Shown: one piece after another, positions 1 to 10,544 of the stretch
How the letters are laid out: each line of letters begins with the position of its first letter
How positions within the stretch are numbered: the first letter of the stretch is position 1
Origin: Echinometra lucunter
Lineage: Eukaryota > Echinodermata > Echinoidea > Camarodonta > Echinometridae
Assembly: GCA_029962745.1 (NCBI GenBank)
Contig: CM057151.1
Location: 9,611,142 to 9,675,141, forward strand
Length of the DNA: 64,000 nucleotides
Direction: 5' to 3'
Translations under genes and position numbers: made by a program
The notes under the pieces: generated by a model
What the model was told of the DNA's origin: nothing
The model's input: the letters and a program-made list of their open reading frames with translations, nothing else
The model's database searches: none

Positions 1-219
1 TGATACTTTCCCACGACCTTGCTTACTTCCTTAGAATTTAAATGCAGAATACGGAAACACTTCTTGAATTATACCTTTAATCTATATCAATTCTGCTTTG
101 GAACACGGAAAATCTTGAACAATAGGTAACAGTATATTCTTGGCCTTGACATTTATCACTACAACTTTGCATATGGTATGTCAAGCCTTGAACGTAGCCA
201 GTATATCAGGGAAACATCG

Positions 220-272
220 TTAATGGGTATCATTCAATATGCCTGAACGAGGATAATCATTAGTCATATTTT
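220..272 (-). CDS. possible last exon of the EGF-like membrane protein gene
   Basis: A good minus-strand acceptor (a CT-rich run ending CCCCCAG) lies at 273-275. The reading frame that follows fits the phase left by the exon at 741-799. It gives about 17 residues, reading roughly ENMTNDYPRSGILNDTH, and then TAA at 220-222. This would close the cytoplasmic tail. I saw no polyadenylation signal downstream inside the window. The tail may instead continue left of base 1, for example into a longer signalling domain. The exon is short and AT-rich, so chance is a real alternative. Confidence 0.25.
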
Positions 273-740
273 CTGGGGGAATACAAAAGCGTGGATCGTA
301 CCAATTTTTTTTCCTTTCAATGAATAAAGAATGAATAAAGATAGAAGGATGATGACATTGCAATATGTATTTTGTCTCGACGCATGCAAGTTGATTGTAA
401 AGGTTTAAGGGAAAATGTTTAAAACGACATGAAGTGTTATTAAAATAGCAGTAAATTTTGCATTTGTATAGCTTAAAGGGGTATCATCGGGACTTCTAAG
501 TAATAGCAAAGGTAGATTTTATGCATCGCGTGATAAACAGTTTTCCTGCGCTAATAACTATCAATATTACATTAATTTTATAATACTGATAGCTATGTCC
601 TGGTAAGACGCATAAGTATCGCTTTATCATGCTTTGAATATTGAATATTTCTAGACCAACTTCATTGACATATCAAAATTGACACCAAAAAAAGAGAGAA
701 GAGAGAAGAGAAGAATAGAAAAATCTACAAAAAAGCTCAC

Positions 741-799
741 CATTTGTTGATTCGACGATCTCATAGACGTTTGTGTCTTCAAGCCTCTTCTTGTGCGTT
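741..799 (-). CDS. cytoplasmic-tail exon of the EGF-like membrane protein
   Basis: This 59-bp exon has a strong acceptor (pyrimidine run, TTTGCCCAG) and a strong donor (ATG then GTGAGC). Its incoming and outgoing phases fit the membrane-spanning exon at 5570-5999. It encodes THKKRLEDTNVYEIVESTN. The basic start continues the stop-transfer side of the helix. NVYEIV is a tyrosine in an acidic setting with hydrophobic residues at +2 and +3, the kind of site that is often phosphorylated and bound by SH2 domains; that role is inference. The exon is missed if the TAA just after residue G at 5566-5568 is taken as the end of the protein. Confidence 0.7.
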
Positions 800-1289
800 C
801 TGGGCAAACAAAATGAGAAACAAGAAAATAGATGGCTGGTATTAATACCAGTACATTTATTGGAAGGTTTCTCTGGTTCCAAACTTCTCTTGTAGGCCAT
901 TTTGATGGCGTCAGATCTCAGTCCGAGATCCACACGACCTAGAACCCGCTTCTGAATCTCTCGTTACTTCCAAAGATCCAATCCTACCAGCAGAAAAGCA
1001 GCTTTGGAGAGAACTTTCAACTTAGTTCCTCCTCTGGATACTCATATACTTTCAATCACCAACCACCAAGGGTTTATAGTCCACTACTGCCGAGAGACCA
1101 CAACACTGCGGAAATGGTCGTTGGCATGGCGACAGGAACTTCCCGCCTTTTTTTTATTTTACCGGTATACTCCAACAACTGTCTTGCCACCAATACCATT
1201 CACAACTCTAGTTAAAAGAAAATAAAAGAAAAATGAAAAGAAAATTGAAAGGACGAGAAAGAGAGGGAATGAGAGAAAGAGAAAGAGAA

Positions 1290-1291
1290 AG

Positions 1292-1354
<63 letters not shown>
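1290..1354. repeat. GATA then GA microsatellite
   Basis: An imperfect AGA-rich stretch leads into tandem GATA units, then a pure GA run. The short open frames across it are low-complexity translations, not genes. Confidence 0.95.
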
Positions 1355-1358
<4 letters not shown>

Positions 1359-1486
1359 ATATGGACTTTGAATAAAAATGAAACGACTTTCACTTCATTG
1401 TTGATTGGCAGTTGATCACCGGGCAACGCAAGTTTTGAAAGTCTGCGTGAGAGAAACAATTACAATATCTAAGAACATTGAAAGAA

Positions 1487-1541
1487 GGGAGGGAGGGAGG
1501 GAGGGGAGGGAGGGAGGGGAGGGAGGGGAGGGAGGGGGAGG

Positions 1542-1598
<57 letters not shown>
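1487..1598. repeat. GGGA minisatellite-like block then GA microsatellite
   Basis: Tandem GGGA/GGGGA units (about 1487-1545) pass into a GA run of about 50 bases. The plus strand is G-rich and could form G-quadruplexes. Confidence 0.95.
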
Positions 1599-1600
<2 letters not shown>

Positions 1601-2218
1601 GTGGGTAGTTGGCATGATATGGAATTTGCATAAGAATTACATTTCATCCAACTCTTGTTTGGTATATCAGGCAACACAAGTTTTTGAAACCTACGTGAAA
1701 GTAGTCTCTTGGCACGTCATAGTAATACAATACTTGGTATAATGACGCAATCTTCTTCATAATCTGCATTAAAAGGACCCAGGAGAAAGAAAAGTTTCGG
1801 TCTTCTTTGTTTTTTTATTCGATCATGGAATATAGTTAGATATGTCTGAGATGAAGTTGCTACCAATTACTTTAGTTTTGTTACGCGACATATGTTGTTA
1901 TAACATATTTTTTTGTTTGTTTGTTTCCTTGTTACATTCCCGTCCATTTCCGGGGCAGTCTCCTGAGAGTTTTTTTTTTTTCAGAGAACTTTAATTTGAA
2001 ATTCTTTGAGTCTAAGGAATTATCAAGCGATTATAGATATCAACTTTATCAAATGTTCATGAACGGTGACAAGGGTCTAATTCAAACCAGGAGAGCATCC
2101 AGAACTTGTAAACTGGAAAGGGGGGATGCTGTCATAAAATTACATAATCTCTTATCCTACCAATATATACGGTAATAGTAGGCATTGTTCTCTGTTGCTT
2201 ACATAAGGTGTGCCAACT

Positions 2219-2361
2219 GCTGCTTGTTTTCCTTACCCGTCACTAATTCATGTCATAGGAACTGAAATAGAAGAATACCTGTTTGTTTCAAAACCAGATA
2301 GTGATAGGCACGTAAAAATGCCGATACGTTATAGTTTTTAAACTGTATTCATCACGGAAAT
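2219..2361. repeat. 143-bp direct repeat, copy A
   Basis: Almost identical (a few substitutions) and equal in length to 2982-3124. Both begin GCTGCTTGTTT and end CATCACGGAAAT. The pair encloses about 620 bp. It could be the terminal repeats of a small retroelement-like unit, or a local duplication. I saw no primer-binding site or clear TG...CA ends. Confidence 0.85.
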
Positions 2362-2461
2362 GACGTGATCGTCATTTCCGTGATGTACGATGAAATGCTT
2401 TCACACCATGGTTTGATCGGTCGCTGGGTACGGTCTCTGCGACCGTACCTTGGTGTTAAAG
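2350..2461. repeat. two adjacent strong hairpins
   Basis: Bases 2350-2365 and 2370-2385 form a perfect 16-bp stem with a 4-nt TGAT loop. Just downstream, 2427-2435 and 2441-2449 form a perfect 9-bp stem (GGTACGGTC) with a 5-nt loop. That stem sits inside an outer, nearly perfect 12-bp stem (GCTTTCACACCA near 2397-2408, with TGGTGTTAAAGC near 2451-2462). The stems look like remnants of a foldback element. Confidence 0.75.
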
Positions 2462-2981
2462 CGGTATTAATCAGTTCTGTCTCTGAGAATTTTATGCAAC
2501 GTCGTGTTGGGACGTAGTTTGACGTTTGCATACCGGCCGGGCTTGGTTTTCTTTGTCATTTTCATGTCAATTCCCACTTTGAATTCTGCTTTGGCCAAAA
2601 AAGAAAAGAAAATCGGCTCATCAATGAGGTAATGTAAATATTAAGCCACTGCAGTTTTGCCTCCTCTAAAATCCATCAAAATTGCATGCGATCATCTCAA
2701 TGCACAATGTTTTATTACGTGCTAGCGCTAGCTCGCCGCAGATCGTCCATGTGCCTACGTCATCATTGGGGACCCGTTTCGCTCGCAGCCACTTCCGGGT
2801 TCTGAGAATCAGAGGGGCGTTTTTGGAAAATGTGTTTTTAGATAATTTCTTGGAATTTACAGGAGCAATAATGAACACCACTGTCTTCTACATACTTCCC
2901 CGTTTCCATCCATATACAATTAACCCTATTCCGTGATTTTCTTTGAATTTCACCTTTAAGGGGGGGGGGGGGGGGTGGTGA

Positions 2982-3124
2982 GCTGCTTGTTTCCCTTACC
3001 CGTCACTAATTCATGTCATAGGAACTGAAATAGAAGAATACCTGTTTGTTTCAAAACCAGATAGTGATAGGCACGTAAGAATGCCGATACGTTACAGTTT
3101 TTAAACTGTATTCATCACGGAAAT
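2982..3124. repeat. 143-bp direct repeat, copy B
   Basis: Second copy of the repeat at 2219-2361, preceded by a poly-G tract at about 2961-2975. After the shared end the two copies diverge completely: copy A runs into a hairpin and copy B does not. Confidence 0.85.
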
Positions 3125-4689
3125 ACAGTTATGAAGAAGGAAGCAAGGAAGCAAAATGATCGAATACACAGAAACTATTATATTATGCAAGTTGATACTG
3201 CCGTGTGGTTATCCCATCTTCATGAAATAAAAAAATGCACATATTGCAGGTATTGTAAATCATATCTATTCAACATTTCTGCAGTACATTTTTTAGTCAA
3301 AGTCATCCCTCGTAAACTAATTATTTTCTTCGACTGAATACATAAGACATGCAATGATTCTGCTATCACTTTGAAATGTGACGCAAGAGTCTTTTCGCTT
3401 CTTTCGCTTCCATTTCTCCATGCTTGGACAGTAATATTGTACTCCTTTGGAAATCTTTCAAACGAACAGAAAGATCATGTTTAAATTCTATGTTTAAAGT
3501 CTATGAATGCACAGAATATTCCGATTCCTTCGTATATAGTAACACTGGAAAATTGGGGGAAAATGTGAAGTAATTTTGGCGGTTTACTTTAGTCTAAATT
3601 GAAATAATTATAGAGACCAGTGCATGATAATCTAGGAAGGAGCACTTCCGGCCCGTGCCAATCTGCTAAAACAAAGTATATATTGTGCCCCTTTTTTGTC
3701 CTTGACGCTTTTTTGACGAGGGGAACCCAAAATAAGTGCTTGTCAGAAAATTAACCAGTCTCTTCATGACTGAGCCATTCCAGAAACGTGATAGAGTAGG
3801 TCATTACTATTCATTAATGTAGCTCACTGAAGAAAAAAAAAATCAGTTCGGTAAGATTCTATTTGATCATTACTTTAGGTCACTAAAAAGTCATTGAAAT
3901 ATTACCGTCTCGTCATCTGACTGACTTATTCTATATTCCATGAAGGTTTGAATATGGGTAAATAATAACTTACAATCAGTTTCCTGAAATCAGCGGTGGT
4001 CGACTACTCTACAGCAATGTCCACATGATAGTCAATCTTTTCGGAATCTCCTAATTACTAGTATCAAGTTGTTCCTTTTCTCAGTTCTTGTTTGTAAAGC
4101 ACACGGCAATCTAAGAGAAAATCTTTAAGTTCTGGCAACGATCACATTATGTTCTAGTAGAATCTAACAAAACTACGACTGCACATCTATATAGACAGCA
4201 TTTTCCTAAATATTTCTCAGAGAAAATATGTAATTGATGAGTAATAAGCAAATTAAATAAAGCATCCACAAAAAGTCAGGACCATTTCCAAGCCACGTAC
4301 GTTGTTTTCGTTTGGTTGCATTCATGCCTATTGTGTATGTCATCCGCACAGGCAAGTTTCACGGTGTGTGGGTTTAAGCAAATTTTCCTGATATGATTAA
4401 TTTTGTGTGCAATAAGTTTGCCTACATTACCGCAACAAATAATTACTAAATGAGAATAATTCACACGATTTCAGTTATGCTTTTTGGAGACGAAGCTTCA
4501 ATGCCAGTACTCAAAATTAGCTTTAAGATTGTATCATAAATGAAATGTGATGAATCATTGTGTAGCTATTATGCTTATGATACGGGTGTCGGTAGACCAT
4601 TCTGAATAAAGGGGGGGGGGGGGGTCGGGGGCGATAAAAAAAAACAACCGTTTCATATTCTGAATTTACCCTTTTAAAGTTTTATAACA

Positions 4690-4820
4690 AGCGAAACAAA
4701 AAAAAAAGAAAAAAAAAGAAAGAATATCACACCAAAACAACAAAGAAAGGAAGGAAGAAAGAATGAAAGAAAGAAAGAAAGGAAGAAAGAAGGAAAGAAA
4801 GAAATAAAGAAAGAACAAAC
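4690..4820. repeat. GAAA/GGAA-rich microsatellite
   Basis: Purine-rich degenerate tetranucleotide tract, preceded by a poly-G run at about 4611-4624. It has no coding meaning. Confidence 0.9.
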
Positions 4821-5569
4821 GAAACAAATAAACATATACAACCCGAAACCCGTCCTCATCTTTTTTTTTCCATTTTACAGATTCAGCTCAAAAGAGTTCG
4901 AATTTGGGTGGATAAACATGGGACAAGAGATGTTGTACATCCTTTTGAATTCTTCTTCTTGGTTCTCCAACTGTGTTGGGGGATTTTTATGAAAGCTTTG
5001 CAAGCAACGTTAACAACCGAAAGAACACACTGTCATTATTAGGCCAACATCACATGGCAAAGTATTGTCTTTAGAGAGGTTATCACAATCACCAAGTTTT
5101 GATTATTAGATATTTCAACTTGGTATTGAGTTAAATACAACTGACTTTTGATATAATCATTGATAGCTTGGTTGATGTGATACTTTAAATGCAAAGAATG
5201 GCCATTTAAACATCTTTTTATTTTTCGACAACCTATTGAAAAGTAATAAAGGAAATCATTGGAGGATCGGGTAAATCTCTAGCAAATTGTATGTTGGAAG
5301 TCAATCATATCGAAACTTTGTTGGATTTGATGAAATATCATTTTAAAGTGGGAGCAATCTTAGTAGATGTATTCAAATTTCAATATTATATGGCTTCAAT
5401 AGTATTCTAAAAGAAACCAATTCAGTGAATGACTGATAAGTGAATGACTGATAAGTGAAAGACACGATGATAAGAAGAAATAACAAAACTAAGGCTTTGG
5501 ATTTTGCTCAACAAAACTAAAATGAGCAATTTATTCCTCTCTGTTTCTCCAAGGTCAGTGACTTCTTAC

Positions 5570-5999
5570 CCTTCAACATGAACAGTTGATCCTTGATGTT
5601 GCCTCTTGATGAGGATGCCAATGAGTACGGATGCAACCACGAGCAACAAGAGAGAAGACACGGCGATCACGGCCCATAGCGTTAGGGTCTCGCCTCTACC
5701 AAGCCGCTCCTCTGACGTCGCCGTGTCGCCTCCTTGCAGGGCGATCTCGGGAGCCGCTGCTTTGCTGGTGCTCGTACCGTCTTGGGGATCCGCAGCGGGG
5801 AACTTGTTACCGGTGGCCGACGCAGAATGACCGGATGAGGAGGAGGATGATGCTGAAGAAGCGACAGAGGCAGTTTCAGTGCCTGTTCGTGGTCCCGACG
5901 CAGCGGGCACTGTACCCGATGTTCCTTTGGCAGGGTTGGCTGCAGCTGGTCTTGATGGCACAGTCACGGCTGGTTTACGTTTAGGAGGTGACGTCATGA
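5570..5999 (-). CDS. stalk and transmembrane exon of the EGF-like membrane protein
   Basis: This is the largest exon of the minus-strand gene, GC-rich against AT-rich introns. It opens after a CAG acceptor at 6000-6002, in phase with the exon at 8104-8408. It encodes a long Pro/Ser/Thr/Ala-rich segment with a run of serines, which looks like an O-glycosylated stalk. A single hydrophobic helix follows, starting LTLWAVIAVSSLLLLVVASV, then a basic stop-transfer KRQHQ. The exon ends GAAGG with the donor GTAAGA. If that donor is not used, translation stops two codons later at the TAA (5566-5568), giving a very short tail. The ectodomain therefore lies outside the cell and the C-terminus in the cytosol. 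No exact ortholog was recognised. Confidence 0.85.
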
Positions 6000-6718
6000 C
6001 TGCACTCGTGAATGATCGGGAAAATATTTAGGTTATATTTTCTACCAACATGTTACAAAAATTCGAAACTTGTGTTTCAGGAATCAAAGCGGCAAAGGCA
6101 TAACTTGGGGAAAATGTGAATATCATGAAAGGGGTCAACTAATCGTCTGTATTATAAAACAAACAAAACTAGATTAGAACTATGTTTTAGCAGGATCAAG
6201 AAAGCTTCAGTATTGAAGATAATAATATCCGAGGTTCCATGGGATAGAATAGGGCCATCTACACATTAACAGTTGACCCTGAATCTTAACAGTAGGGGTA
6301 TAGTAAAACATTGTGCTGCAGTGGTATATTTACACAAGTAATCAAAAGTTCATGCACTGAATACAGTTTGTCTCCCCCCCCCCCTCAAAAAAAAAAAAAA
6401 ATTAATATGGGCCTATAAGTATCAATAATGAAAGAAATCATTTTGCACTATGAAAGTTCATTTTAGATTATGAAACTATAACTATTCCTCTACCTGTCAG
6501 TGAAGACCCCGTCTAATTCAGTCCAGTAGTCACAAAAAATACAGATATTTAAACGGACGTCATATGTCCTTCCCGTCCAAGTTTGGACAGATGGAGAACT
6601 CAAAGCACAGTGGACAATCCCACTATCCTTTTGAATGCTTTACAAAGGAAATTGCTGTTTTGTTTTGATGTGCTATGATTGTTATTGCAGTGGTGTATCA
6701 TCATAGGTAATTATGTGG

Positions 6719-6997
6719 AAGCGTCGTGGTCTGGTGGTTCTGACTCTCGTCTTTCAATCAGAGGGTCGTGGGTTCGAATCCCAGCCATGGCGTTAATTTC
6801 CTTCAGCAAGAAATTCATCCACATCGTGCTGCACTCAACCCAGGTGAGGTGAATGGGTACCTGGCAGGAATTCATTCCTTGAAATGCTTGCGCGCTATAA
6901 AAGGCTGCCGGGCTAAAGCTGGGGTAATAATATCCAAGTCCTTTGGAAGCGCATAGAGACGTTATATCATAATGTGATATGCGCTATACAAGAACTA

Positions 6998-7031
<34 letters not shown>
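6719..7031 (+). mobile_element. tRNA-derived SINE, near full length
   Basis: The head looks like a tRNA gene with RNA polymerase III promoter boxes: an A-box-like TGGTCTGGTGG near 6728 and a perfect B box GGTTCGAATCC at 6771-6781. The acceptor stem does not pair, so it is not a working tRNA. A body follows with AACCCAGGTGAGGTGAATGG and GGGTACCTGGCAGGA. The 3' end is CGCTATACAAGAAC followed by a tail of about twelve ATT units. No clear target-site duplication was seen. Related pieces lie at 7784, 12640, 18130 and 25745. Confidence 0.88.
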
Positions 7032-7032
<1 letters not shown>

Positions 7033-7783
7033 TTTCTGTAGTCCAATAGTCAAAGGATCAGGGAGTTTAGTAAAAGCGCGTCATTGGTCACTTTACTCCA
7101 TCTTTTATCAATAATCCTTGGTTTCCACAAAATGAAAATATTTGTTCACAGGAGACTAGTTTACACGTTTATTCAAATCTATGCATAGTATTTTAACAAA
7201 GATTGTTCTAGATTATGTAAAAAATAGTCGCTTCAAAGATCAAAGTCTCATAGCTTTGTTTTATAATCACTGAACTTTATCACTTGCAAATGACCAACAT
7301 CTTAAAAACTCTGAAAACTGCTCATCTTTTCTCATTCATGATTTTTATTTTTTTATGGAAAAAACATATCCACACTCCCTTTATTTGCAACAACAACAAC
7401 AACATCAAGAATGATGATAACTATGACAAAAAATGAATTGTTTTCACCAACCAAAGCACAAATAAAAAGAAAACAGTGATTTCCTTTGCAAACAATTAAA
7501 AAAGGTGTGTGATTTATACATAGTGATTTGAGGGTATCTTTTGTTCAAACCTGGACATTAGGGACTTATGACATTGTTTACAAAAATCCCTATTTCTTTG
7601 TGACTACTGGACCAAATCAGACAGGGTCTTCACTGACTCGTAGAGAAATAGTTATGGTTTCATAATCTACAATAACTTTTCATATTGCAAACTGATTTCT
7701 TTCATAGTTGATACTTATTAGGCTCATCGAAACTTTTTTTTTTGGGGGGGGGGCAAACTGTAGAGGTCCGTATAGGTTCATAG

Positions 7784-7900
7784 TGGAGGTGCCGTGGTCG
7801 AGTGGTCTAAGGCGCTCGACTGGAGACGCAAAAGTCGGGGGTTCGATCCCCGGCACGGCACTCTTGAGCAAGGCATTTCATCTACATTGCTCTTTTAATG
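7784..7900 (+). mobile_element. SINE 5' part with Ser/Leu-like tRNA head
   Basis: Bases 7790-7796 (TGCCGTG) pair perfectly with 7854-7860 (CACGGCA) as an acceptor stem. There is a good D-arm/A box (TGGTCGAGTGGTCTAAGG) and a B box (GGTTCGATCCC) at 7840-7850. The T stem is imperfect and the anticodon arm does not fold normally. The bases after the head (CTTGAGCAAGGCATTTCATC) resemble the body of the SINE at 6719. I read it as a SINE head, not a functional tRNA gene. A tRNA pseudogene is the alternative. Confidence 0.7.
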
Positions 7901-8103
7901 AAAATGTTATAGGCATTATTGATACCAACGTGTGCACGTGTTTTAAAAAAAATAGTGATCAAATCGAGATGTGTAAAGTGAATACCAAGGAATCCAAGAT
8001 TAAGAAGATGTAACAGTAATAATAAAGAATCAAAAGAAAAATGGAAACATAGAGACCGAACTACATTTGTGAATTATTCGTTTAAGTTCAGAGTGATTTT
8101 TAC

Positions 8104-8408
8104 CTCGATCTCTCTCAGTCGTAGCCCCACCAGATGCGGACCCATCGCACACCTCTCCCTCTGGACACTCACAGTTCCCGCTGACGTCATTACAGAGCAG
8201 TCCCGCGGGACAATTACACGTCTGCATGCAGTATGGTCCATACTTCCCGACGGGACACCTCCCCGTGCAGTGATACATACTGTATGATGAGGATGTTTGG
8301 GAATTTATTGTTTCATCGATGTGGCTAGCAGACGAGTCCTCATCGTATTCGGAATCAGACTCGTCTTCGTCGTCGCTATCGGTGTTGCCACCTGCCTGGT
8401 TAGATTGA
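8104..8408 (-). CDS. acidic linker plus EGF-like exon of the membrane protein
   Basis: Downstream part (8104-8279): a cysteine-rich module beginning MYHCTGRCPVGKYGPYC, with the laminin/MEGF-type EGF spacing, then a spacer ending TTERDR. Upstream part (8280-8408): the same frame stays open and encodes a strongly acidic stretch, TDSDDEDESDSEYDEDSS. Two acceptors fit the phase of the previous exon: CCCCAAAG at 8409-8416, giving the long form, and CATACAG at 8280-8286, giving a short form without the acidic linker. Because the two differ by a multiple of three, both preserve the frame. The donor is CGAG then GTAAAA. The acidic composition argues that the long form is truly coding. Confidence 0.8.
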
Positions 8409-8984
8409 CTTTGGGGAGCATGATTATGGTTTCAAGGTTGAATAGTGGTTCGTATTAGTTGATGAACGGGGAAGGGGCGATTCGATCAAGGAAAGAATGG
8501 GCATGACGGGGCAAGAATTTAAAGCAAAAAAAAAATCCTTTTATAATTTTATTCAATGAAACGTTCGAAGAATTATAGTGCACATAAATCTAATTCAACA
8601 ATAACTGTACTAGAATGAATTAGACAGGGTCATCAAAAGTTGGACATAATGATTCCCGCCAGCACATTTTGTAAGAAACCTGTGTTTCGTCTTGATGTTG
8701 AACAGCACTTAAAGGAAAGTGATTTAAAAAACCCCAGCGATGAAATATTTGTCAATGGACTCCAGCTTTGCGTGTACCAAAGAAGAAACCAAAACTGAAT
8801 CTTCTTCTTTTTGTTAAGAGAATGGTACGAGAGCTCTCTTCATTCTTTCTTATTGTAAAAGAAAGGGGTGACTTTTATTTGACTTTTATGTATTTCATAG
8901 CTTTTGGAGCGCTCAGATCTCTTTGGAGTTTCGATGAGCTAACATTTATTAGCAAGTATAGAAACTGGAGACTTTGTAACTTAC

Positions 8985-9231
8985 GACGAGCCGTAACCAG
9001 GACACATACAGAGACCCGTTTCAGGGAGGCACTTGGCTGTGGACGAACATCGGCAGATCTCCTGGCAGTTCTTTCCATAGGTTCCAGCGGGACAGGTGTT
9101 CTCACAGAAGGTCCCGATGAAACCATTGCGACATCGGCATACCCCATTAGACTTGCAGGTACCTCCATTCTGGCACTCTCCGCCGCACATGTTGAGAAAA
9201 CCTGCCTGGGTCAACCCGGCCATGTACAGAT
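8985..9231 (-). CDS. EGF-like exon of the membrane protein
   Basis: The acceptor CTACCTTAG and the donor TCGTC with GTAAGT are both good, and the phase fits both neighbours. It encodes NLYMAGLTQAGFLNMCGGEC, a classical EGF pattern (CQNGGTCKSNGVCRCRNGFI), then CPAGTYGKNCQEICRC. The last part has the six-to-eight cysteine spacing seen in MEGF, SCARF and Tie-type ectodomains. Likely an extracellular binding or adhesion module; the ligand is unknown. Confidence 0.88.
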
Positions 9232-9428
9232 CTAAGGTAGATTAGGTTAGAACGAGTAACCAGTTACATTAGTATTGTATTAAATTTTAAAAACATGTTT
9301 CTTTGCTAGATCTATATTTTGTTGTTTCGTGTTTTGTTGTCTTCGGTGAGACATCCATGAGAAGGTTCACTCGAAGTTATGAGTTGAGTACGAATGGTGA
9401 TGTATTTACAGTTGAAAGGTATTCTTAT

Positions 9429-9477
9429 GGGGGGGGGGGGAGAGAGAGAGAGGGGGGGGGGGGGAGGGGAGAGGGGG
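9429..9477. repeat. poly-G and GA tract in intron
   Basis: A G run, a GA run, a second G run, then GGGGAGAGGGGG. It is low complexity, and G-quadruplex potential is high on the plus strand. Confidence 0.9.
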
Positions 9478-9670
9478 TATATTATGACTGCGATAAATAA
9501 AGCCATCTGCATGATCTCTAGGAGGGTAATATCGGCATTTAAAGTGATTAGCCTAATGTCTTTCTGGCTCACTGGGTATTTTCTTATAGGCAAGGGGGGA
9601 AAAAAATTATGATCAAGTTCTCTTCCTTACAAAACTTAAGCTATCTCCGTTACAGACAGTCTCTACTCAC

Positions 9671-9816
9671 TTGCAGGACTTGACACCCTGTTTCTTGGTG
9701 GCCTAGATCTGCATAAGCACTCTCCTGTATCTGCGTCACATTGGCACCCATTCTTACAGTTGCATCGCTGTTGGCATGTTGTACCCCAGAAGTTCCTCCG
9801 GCAGCGGGAAACGCAG
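9671..9816 (-). CDS. short EGF-like exon of the membrane protein
   Basis: The acceptor TTAATCATAG and the donor CCTGCAA with GTGAGT are good, and phases join both neighbours without a break. It encodes CVSRCRRNFWGTTCQQRCNC, then KNGCQCDADTGECLCRSRPP. This is a laminin/MEGF-type EGF repeat in which one inter-cysteine loop is shortened (CNCKNGCQC). A basic proline-rich spacer follows. Confidence 0.87.
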
Positions 9817-10345
9817 CTATGATTAACAAAGAGCAGAAGAAAGAGGTTATGTAATGGGATCTGAAGATGGAAAGAGGATGACGAAGTGCTCAAGATAGAC
9901 ACGAAGACCAGGCGCGGAAAAATCGACACGTGGCTTATAAAATTAAAGGCGGAAAAGAGAATATAGAAAGAAGTCATTCGATACAGTCATGATTGCTTTA
10001 AATAAAGGGGGTCGGTCATAAAAACAGGATACTGGTAAAGGCTTTAAATAAAAAGGAGCTTTGATACATAAATGTGAAGCCGAACGTATAAATATATCTT
10101 TACAAACCAGTTTGACAGGTGCCCTTTTTGGTGATGAAGCCCTCACTTTGGAAGGCGCTCCGCCGCTCTTGACGTTACAGATTTACATCTCTTTACTTTA
10201 GACTTAATCTTACAATAAATCGCTTAGCAAGTATTCAAAAGAAGTGCCGAATCTGACGAAAAGAAAAAAGTATGAGAGTAACAAGATCGACCTACATAAC
10301 CATGGTTCTTTGGTTTTAAAGCCAGGAAATTATTCGATGAAATAC

Positions 10346-10544
10346 CTGTTTCTGTCCACACATGAACACACCCCTGACATGGGATCACATTCTGCCCCCT
10401 CTCCACATTTACACCTTCTTGAGCATCCCTGCCCGTGGAATCCTTGGGCACACGGTACGACACAGCTCGATCCTCTCCAACCAGGCTTGCAATCACAACG
10501 AGCGCCACCTTGTGATTTCACTCCACCATTCCGACAAGGATGTG
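10346..10544 (-). CDS. first clear EGF-like exon of the membrane protein
   Basis: The acceptor is TTCATTCGTCAG and the donor ACAG with GTATTT. The exon begins HPCRNGGVKSQGGARCDCKP, a textbook EGF signature, then GWRGSSC. A second module, CAQGFHGQGCSRRCKCGEGA through MSGVCSC, has MEGF/SCARF spacing. Incoming phase fits the exon at 11172-11257. Confidence 0.9.

Larger units (their letters stand above)
800..5569 (-). other. large intron of the EGF-like gene, repeat-rich
   Basis: No coding exon was recognised here. The stretch holds GATA/GA and GGGA/GA microsatellites (1290-1598), a pair of 143-bp direct repeats with two strong hairpins (2219-3124), poly-G tracts (about 2961-2975 and 4611-4624) and a GAAA-rich tract (4690-4820). 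The rest is AT-rich DNA with no structure I can name. Confidence 0.6.
6003..8103 (-). other. intron with two SINE-type insertions
   Basis: Apart from the SINE at 6719-7031 and the tRNA-like SINE head at 7784-7900, this intron holds a poly-C/poly-A junction (about 6374-6400), a short CAA run (about 7389-7402) and AT-rich DNA with nothing recognised. Confidence 0.6.

Noticed and set aside
1208..1677. Ser/Leu/Pro-rich minus-strand frames
   Set aside because: Translations of GA, GATA and GGGA repeats.
7790..7861. Functional tRNA gene
   Set aside because: The acceptor stem pairs, but the anticodon arm and T stem do not fold properly and a SINE-like body follows.
10093..10180. Extra minus-strand EGF exon (a frame with ITKKGTCQTG)
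   Set aside because: There is no pyrimidine tract before the possible acceptors, and the flanking exons already join in phase without it.
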